From assembly GCA_045600905.1 (NCBI GenBank), contig JAZRYT010000169.1:1-12092 (forward strand): a stretch of DNA of 12,092 bases, written 5' to 3'. Both the position numbers and the translations under genes were made by a program. This DNA comes from F23-D06 sp045600905 (lineage in GTDB: Bacteria; Bacteroidota; Bacteroidia; Bacteroidales; WCHB1-69). The notes below the pieces were generated by a model. It worked only from the letters and a program-made list of their open reading frames with translations, did not search any database and was not told the origin of the DNA. Below are positions 9,001 to 12,092 of this stretch, in pieces. Within the stretch, counting starts at the first letter, position 1; each line of letters opens with the position of its first letter.

Positions 9001-11235
9001 AAACACGCGCAATGTGTCGGATACTTCTGCCGGCAGACATCCGTTATGGGGATTGTAATTCAGTGTGAAGGGATATTGTCCGGGAGTGTCGAAAATATGG
9101 GACACGGTCATTCCGTTCAGCGTCACGTCATCCATAACCCATTGGTAGTCATTACTATTGGTCGTTATCCCGGTGGCGGAAAATGTGGCGGTGGCATTTT
9201 GGCAGATGTCGTGGGGAAAAGTCAGGTTGGGAATGGCTGTCTGACTGATTTTTACGATTTTGGTTTCCTCGATTTCGAAACCTGCGCAGTACGTCCTTTT
9301 GAGTCGGATTGTCGCATACGCGGTATCTGCGTTGGTTCCGTTGAACAGTATGCGTACAAAATTCTGTCTGTTGTCATTGATGACGGATCCGTAAGCCTGT
9401 GGCTCCACCGTCCACAGGTAAGTCACATTCTCTGATTGGTCGGTGACTTCCAGCATCTTTACGAGACCGGGACAGGCTAAAAGTGTGTCCGTGTTGAACG
9501 GTGCGAGTTGGAAGGAAGCCATAGTATGCACAAAGGCCTCGGACCGGCATCCGTAGCGGTTATCGACCTGATAGACGTTTATGTCGCACGCGGCCATAAA
9601 GGTAAAGGTTGCCTCGTTGCCATCCACTATCGAGGGGAAGGCGGTAGCTCTGGCAGGCCTCCATTCCAAGTAGTAGTCGGGGCGTGTAGGTGTCCCGGAA
9701 AGGAGGACGGAGCCTCCGATGCAGACGCTGTCAGGCCCTTCCGTGGCGGTCAGTGCCGGGGGGGCGGCCAATACGGTGAGCGCGAAATCCGCCGTTTTGC
9801 AGTAATCGGAATGGGAGGCGGAAATCCGGTAACTTCCGTCTTCTGCAAAAGGAAGGGAAAGGGAATGTGCAGTGGTGTTGTAGATGCTGTTTCCAGAGGA
9901 GTTGAACACCTCCCAGCGAACGGAACCGGGGCAGTTTGTCGTGAACCGGCCTGTGTCACCGGCACAAATCGTCCGTTCCGAATGAATGCGGAGCGTGTCC
10001 TTGGCGATGACGTGCTTCGTCAGAGTCCTGTAAGGACCGCAGCCTAAGAAGTCGCAGCCGTATTCCGCGTACAACTCATAATTTCCGGGTTGGTTGAAAC
10101 GCAGCAGGCAGTTGTTCGGATATTTGTCCGGTATGACATCTAATCCCCCTGTGTTGGTTACCTGCCAGTTGTAGTAGGTGCTTCCATAGCGGGGAATGCC
10201 GTATTGTTGGACATCGCCCACGCAGACAACCTCAGGACCGGAAATTTCGACATTGTCTCCGATGATTGGTATCTTCACGGAAGTCAGGGAATTGCAGTCT
10301 GTTTCACAAAAATAGGCATCCAAAGACAGCGTGCCGTAGCCACACGACGGGTTTCCCCAAGCTACGGTAACAGTATCGTCGTTTAATCCGTTCACAATGT
10401 CTCCTCCTTCCACAATCCAGTGGTATTCTGAACAAAGTGGTCCTAAAACGGAATACTCAGCTGTGGAATTGGCGCAAACCGTTCCATAGCAGGAAAGCTC
10501 CAATTCGGTGGGTTCTATTACCCTTAGGATGATTGTTTCCATATCTTCGCAACCGCATAGGTTGACTACGCTGTGCTCTATTTTAAATTCTCCGGTTTGA
10601 ATTGTCTGATATGTGCAATTGGGTGTGGAGTGATATCCAAATCCATAATCATAAGTCGAATGAGAATCTGGCCAATCGGGACAACTCCACATACAGCCTG
10701 TGATTACGGAATTGTTCCCATTGCTTTGGTCGAAGAATTTCACTTCTTCGCCCAGGCATACTTCAATTACTCTATTCCCATACTCGTCTATATAGTACGA
10801 AGGAATCGTTGTGCTGCCTACGGTAGGAGTTTCCATAAGCAGAACGCATAGCTCGGCCGTGCAAATGTTACTACTGTCGGTAGGCACGAAAGTGACTGAG
10901 ATATTTCCGATAGTGGTTCTCCCCCAAGTGACGGATGCAGAACTCCCGTCACTGCTGACAGAGTAACTGCTCGCCCCACTGATGTTCCAACTATAGGAGC
11001 CTCGCCCCGAACATTCGGCCCGATAGGTCACCCTATTGTTTTGACAGGCTAAAATGCAGTCTGTCGGAGGCGGGCTTGCCATTAGTAGATTGCTTTTCCA
11101 ATACTCGGTTAGAAGGCATTCGGAATCAAAATCTGAAATGATGCGCAAATCGCAGGGTGTTTGCGCAGTCGATCTTAATGGCAAAAGAAAGACTGCCAAA
11201 GAAATTAATGCTGCAAGGAATAGAATTTTTTTCAT
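6013..11235 (-). CDS. Giant cysteine-rich PKD/Ig-like T9SS surface protein
   Basis: This is a 1740-residue secreted protein, probably a surface adhesin or matrix protein (inference). It starts with a signal peptide (MKKILFLAALISL core, cleavage near STAQ at about 25). Residues about 64-1310 are a chain of roughly 15 PKD/Ig-like modules of 75-95 residues. Most open with a Cys followed by a small loop (Cys64, 160, 254, 338, 424, 505, 588, 678, 846, 922, 1010, 1095, 1170), and many contain a Y-x-W core strand. The module at 1010-1077 has the canonical PKD signature HWDFGDGS (1029-1036). Residues 1310-1640 form a region I cannot assign, with 18 Cys and a CARDB-like stretch (about 1440-1495, EITNTGLTDY and DIPPGGTETLVF). 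An acidic linker (1646-1660) leads to a T9SS type A sorting domain (about 1662-1740: LSLAPNPAHDEVFV, VHILTMEGR, AAYIVRVQTKDG, final LVKGR). It precedes the propeller gene by 42 bases. Confidence 0.93.
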   Translation of the reverse strand: MKKILFLAALISLAVFLLPLRSTAQTPCDLRIISDFDSECLLTEYWKSNLLMASPPPTDCILACQNNRVTYRAECSGRGSYSWNISGASSYSVSSDGSSASVTWGRTTIGNISVTFVPTDSSNICTAELCVLLMETPTVGSTTIPSYYIDEYGNRVIEVCLGEEVKFFDQSNGNNSVITGCMWSCPDWPDSHSTYDYGFGYHSTPNCTYQTIQTGEFKIEHSVVNLCGCEDMETIILRVIEPTELELSCYGTVCANSTAEYSVLGPLCSEYHWIVEGGDIVNGLNDDTVTVAWGNPSCGYGTLSLDAYFCETDCNSLTSVKIPIIGDNVEISGPEVVCVGDVQQYGIPRYGSTYYNWQVTNTGGLDVIPDKYPNNCLLRFNQPGNYELYAEYGCDFLGCGPYRTLTKHVIAKDTLRIHSERTICAGDTGRFTTNCPGSVRWEVFNSSGNSIYNTTAHSLSLPFAEDGSYRISASHSDYCKTADFALTVLAAPPALTATEGPDSVCIGGSVLLSGTPTRPDYYLEWRPARATAFPSIVDGNEATFTFMAACDINVYQVDNRYGCRSEAFVHTMASFQLAPFNTDTLLACPGLVKMLEVTDQSENVTYLWTVEPQAYGSVINDNRQNFVRILFNGTNADTAYATIRLKRTYCAGFEIEETKIVKISQTAIPNLTFPHDICQNATATFSATGITTNSNDYQWVMDDVTLNGMTVSHIFDTPGQYPFTLNYNPHNGCLPAEVSDTLRVFYMPDATLQYNYNSTTSQISVPVQEDVTYRWTLNGSLTDTTNSISVDNNFTGNICCTVSSVTNPNCYAQSCRYFAENETGGNDSSSTVEHVVLPVNNDSINCNEVTLSVNNPVLWFISPNMPGCYCRPSNSSNQVTAHFSKPGSYQISGGFLSNDTSYNYQYYVTIECIPDFEIKYDCSGFIQIVDKSLYLDSLTPMKTVSIRNNNQTYYIGTNNLDTVRVPCTTQLNTQFEISISINGIPCIYMTTLHVPPAPTINSIDIRHTMCANTPFLFSASTSGEVTEYHWDFGDGSTNNGNNIYHTYGAEIPNFIVTLTASNSLGCSSSSNATVEVVANNLENNTIGSNLAYAVCSGDTVTLTYPDTSVNHYYWNFSTMGTRSNTYFACQTGDYHVRVVDESNGCVDEKIKNVKFENAPTARITGNTQFCLGSEVALYGNSGSNNSYRWHVSGPEVYTTTSPDLKFTPTQAGVYHASLTVENSSNCQSVATYRFEVDTLPATPQIAFDLGNYSLISPPVPAYSVSGDILNWSNGSRGQRAEFYNDGFITAHYVDPATGCRSDDASLYIPPAPDFDALLTGCYKLCPEQLPLTMPVYRLFPIDNPLPLNPYVSPIYWIGFWSNTTSVFGEDPLLLPISQYGDHSLEFWLSPPCRWGLSDLVNGYFVADMSPTLRIEKVEECPCEYAEVEVIKNECIIKDCNLEFFISIEITNTGLTDYIAIDDIRCCSGGRIHGTTHLPLDIPPGGTETLVFYYSGAPLNASAVEFALWDCKHPCEQKFQVILDWSSCVTEWDCPIDESSWDFAPDISTPHQTAYYNLNVVLPEWMQNLLGFWCEPFQLSDYFFDGSSTYNVLLNIDFGRLTQMAADGEDVCIYIVTCTDEKICVSKFCIPAEELLDGIWLDYRRMPDSGQNPEEDGDGSSNLPAQNLSLAPNPAHDEVFVKGVEPDDIVSVHILTMEGRIVTSFTGTYRLDIGSLARAAYIVRVQTKDGKAHYLKLVKGR

Positions 11236-11357
11236 ACCGTAATTATTTTATTTGTTAAAGCTGTTCTGGTTTGATAAAAAAACTGAAAATATGCGCAATT
11301 TCACAGTGCGATCCTTAGGCAAAAGCAATAGCAGAGTTTTTGTTCATCTACGTCTCA

Positions 11358-11387
11358 GTAAGTTTTGTTACGAGGCTGCAAACTTAC
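11358..11387. promoter_or_regulatory. Inverted repeat over the promoter of the giant gene
   Basis: GTAAGTTT (11358-11365) and AAACTTAC (11380-11387) form a perfect 8-bp inverted repeat with a 14-base spacer. The minus-strand arm contains the -7-like TAAGTTTG. Because the predicted transcript starts inside the repeat, a DNA operator is more likely than an RNA hairpin. The same symmetry gives a near -7 element (AAGTTTTG, 11360-11367) facing right, with TTTG at 11339-11342 as a possible -33. Confidence 0.45.
11379..11386 (-). promoter_or_regulatory. Candidate -7 promoter element for the giant-gene operon
   Basis: On the minus strand this reads TAAGTTTG, an exact match to the Bacteroidota -7 consensus TAnnTTTG. 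It would start transcription near 11372 and leave a leader of about 135 bases before the ATG at 11235. No clear -33 TTTG is present about 20 bases upstream, where the sequence is AT-rich. Confidence 0.4.
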
Positions 11388-11531
11388 ATAAAAAATTGAT
11401 TTTAAGCGCAGCGACCTTGTTTTTTCTGACAATTTTGAGCAGATTCTTTTTTGATTTTAAAACATTCATTAAAAAAAAATCTGCCACGACGCAGTTGCAT
11501 TGCAAGTTATAAAATCCCAGTGAAAATCCCA

Positions 11532-11616
11532 TCAAAAATAGCCGGACGAGCCGGCCTTTTTTAGGTCGTCGTCTTTCAGACTCCTTAAAATCGTATTGAA
11601 AATCCAATAAAAAATC
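11532..11616 (-). pseudogene. Possible 3' remnant of a minus-strand gene
   Basis: On the minus strand a short frame runs from a TAG just beyond 11616 to a TGA at 11532-11534. It ends with SLKDDDLKKAGSSGYF, a hydrophilic run that looks like a protein C-terminus and that has the terminator hairpin (encoding AGSSG) inside it. There is no start codon or upstream coding continuation, so if it is real it is only the tail of a lost gene. I claim no homology. AT-rich chance reading is the alternative. Confidence 0.2.
11541..11562 (+). terminator. Stem-loop terminator, probably bidirectional
   Basis: GCCGG-ACGAG-CCGGC (11541-11555) is a 5-bp all-GC stem with a 5-base loop, followed on the plus strand by C and six T (11557-11562). 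Flanking A/T runs extend the pairing. On the minus strand the same stem is followed by TATTTTT, so it may work both ways. A further minus-strand T9 tract lies at 11479-11471 behind a weak CTGC/GCAG stem (11481-11494). No intact gene ends here in either direction, which makes its presence notable. Confidence 0.6.
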
Positions 11617-11640
11617 TAATGAAAATATCGAAGACTTCTC

Positions 11641-11676
11641 AATTGCCAAATATTGTCCTAAGAATTGACAAATATT
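11641..11676. repeat. Direct repeat pair spaced 22 bases
   Basis: AATTGCCAAATATT (11641-11654) and AATTGACAAATATT (11663-11676) match at 13 of 14 positions and are offset by 22 bases, about two helical turns. On the minus strand each contains AATATTTG, close to a -7 element. They could be paired regulator sites or a vestigial promoter; nothing downstream identifies a target gene. Confidence 0.35.
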
Positions 11677-11686
11677 CAATTTTTCA

Positions 11687-11701
11687 GGTCAACAAGTATA
11701 T
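11687..11701. repeat. Left copy of a 15-bp direct repeat
   Basis: GGTCAACAAGTATAT occurs here and again, perfectly, at 11990-12004. The copies bound a GC-rich, hairpin-rich block of 288 bases (11702-11989), whereas the DNA to the left is AT-rich. This is the layout expected of a small inserted element with a duplicated target or of recombination between short repeats, although I see no convincing terminal inverted repeat inside the copies. Confidence 0.5.
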
Positions 11702-11989
11702 AGTTGCCTAATTGTTTCTCCCCTGCCGCAATCCTTCGGGGCAAGCTACGTTCATCGGCGGTGACAGCACGCTTCGTACTTCGGCTCAAGCCACTCCGCG
11801 CCGCCACTTCCGCGCAACGCCGTAGGCGTACCTCAGCGTCCTTTGTGTTCTCTGCGGTTTACAAAAATCTCCCCCTTCACCCCCAATTGCGCCCTCCATT
11901 GCATTCCAGGTTTATCTGGGGTTACAGAAATACAACCCCTCCGGGGGTTGTTCAAGGTACGGCTGCGCCGTGATATTTTTTAATAAGCT
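11702..11989. mobile_element. Possible small non-coding insertion (GC-rich hairpin block)
   Basis: The block between the 15-bp direct repeats is GC-rich and carries stem-loops ACGCC-GTA-GGCGT (11817-11829), ACAACCCC-TCCG-GGGGTTGT (11932-11951) and ACGGC-TGC-GCCGT (11959-11971, followed by GATATTTTTT). An open plus-strand frame crosses most of it but shows no protein-like features. It may be a MITE- or REP-like unit mobilised in trans. Without another genome copy or an empty site this is only a hypothesis. Confidence 0.3.
11932..11951. repeat. Perfect 8-bp stem-loop
   Basis: ACAACCCC-TCCG-GGGGTTGT pairs perfectly over 8 bp around a 4-base loop. It is the strongest single hairpin of the right-hand GC-rich block. 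No T-tract follows directly, so it is not a simple terminator; with the weaker stem at 11959-11971 and its trailing T-run it could contribute to termination of rightward transcription. Confidence 0.6.
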
Positions 11990-12004
11990 GGTCAACAAGT
12001 ATAT
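11990..12004. repeat. Right copy of the 15-bp direct repeat
   Basis: This second perfect copy of GGTCAACAAGTATAT starts 33 bases before the TACTTTTG element, so it covers the -33 position of that promoter. The left copy at 11687-11701 has no such downstream -7 element. Confidence 0.5.
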
Positions 12005-12022
12005 GGTAACTTCTTTTTTTTG

Positions 12023-12030
12023 TACTTTTG
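12023..12030 (+). promoter_or_regulatory. Bacteroidota -7 promoter element for a gene beyond the window
   Basis: TACTTTTG exactly matches the -7 consensus TAnnTTTG and is followed by CGG, a very common context in Bacteroidota promoters. It sits behind a T-run (12014-12021). The -33 TTTG is not obvious; that position is covered by the 15-bp repeat. Transcription would start near 12037, leaving at least 55 bases of leader inside the window; I see no supported start codon before the end. Confidence 0.6.
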
Positions 12031-12092
12031 CGGCCTTTCGTTCCCTATTCAGGAAAACACATTATTTCATTGATTATTCAATTATTAACATA

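Larger units (their letters stand above)
11511..11630. repeat. AAAATC repeats phased at 11-12 bases
   Basis: AAAAT(C)-headed units begin at 11511, 11523 and 11535, and again at 11587, 11599, 11611 and 11622, giving spacings of 12, 12, then 12, 12 and 11. The two clusters flank the terminator hairpin. The 19-base segments at 11521-11539 and 11597-11615 agree at 17 positions. Such phasing near the helical repeat could produce intrinsic curvature or iterated protein sites, but in AT-rich DNA it could also be chance or an eroded repeat. Confidence 0.4.
11236..12092. other. Structured intergenic region without an intact gene
   Basis: This 857-base stretch has several open frames but none with a recognisable domain or a supported start, and I regard all as spurious. 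The left part (to about 11700) is AT-rich and carries the promoter and operator candidates, a terminator hairpin, a possible gene remnant and phased repeats. The part from about 11702 to 11989 is GC-rich and full of small hairpins, bounded by 15-bp direct repeats. The right end holds a promoter for a gene beyond the window. Confidence 0.65.

Noticed and set aside
11252..11512. 86-residue plus-strand open frame next to the giant gene
   Set aside because: It crosses the promoter and operator candidates and consists largely of AT-rich, low-complexity sequence.
11511..11630. CRISPR array
   Set aside because: The repeat units are only about 6 bases long, 12 bases apart, degenerate and AT-rich; there are no spacers and no cas genes.
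11704..11973. 89-residue plus-strand open frame in the GC-rich block
   Set aside because: It runs through several hairpins, is rich in Arg, Pro and Ala as expected from random GC-rich DNA, and has no ribosome-binding site or recognisable motif.

Overview
The window looks like a chromosomal piece of a Bacteroidota genome, most likely an uncultured gut- or rumen-type Bacteroidales. Three things point there. Three large secreted proteins carry type IX secretion system (T9SS) type A sorting-domain sequence, a system confined to Bacteroidota. Start codons mostly lack a strong Shine-Dalgarno sequence. Several intergenic sites fit the Bacteroidota -7 promoter element TAnnTTTG. Species-level placement is not possible from the sequence alone.

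Layout, left to right. 1-145 is a GC-rich, hairpin-bearing leader. 146-1246 (+) encodes a 366-residue secreted protein whose T9SS-like module lies in the middle of the chain instead of at the C-terminus. Convergent to it, on the minus strand, is a tight housekeeping cluster read from right to left: guanylate kinase (gmk, 3788-3222), an inositol-monophosphatase-family phosphatase (3212-2409) and a HI0933/YhiN-type flavoprotein (2402-1293), with gaps of only 9 and 6 bases. A 190-base spacer (3789-3978) holds a perfect stem-loop and a degenerate TTAACC-type repeat. Upstream on the same strand are two large surface or secreted genes 42 bases apart: a 1740-residue cysteine-rich multi-PKD/Ig-like protein (11235-6013) followed by a 663-residue protein with beta-propeller-like repeats (5970-3979). 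Both end in classic T9SS type A sorting domains. They are probably co-transcribed and may act together at the cell surface, which is inference.

The right end (11236-12092) has no convincing intact gene but is structured. It holds a candidate promoter for the giant gene embedded in an inverted repeat, a stem-loop terminator, a possible 3' remnant of a minus-strand gene, helically phased AAAATC repeats, a 22-base-spaced direct repeat, a GC-rich hairpin block bounded by perfect 15-bp direct repeats, and a good TACTTTTG promoter element for a gene starting beyond the window. The spots most worth a second look are the internal T9SS-like module of the first gene, the regularly spaced Cys-led modules of the giant protein with its unassigned cysteine-rich C-terminal third, and the layered intergenic region at the right end.
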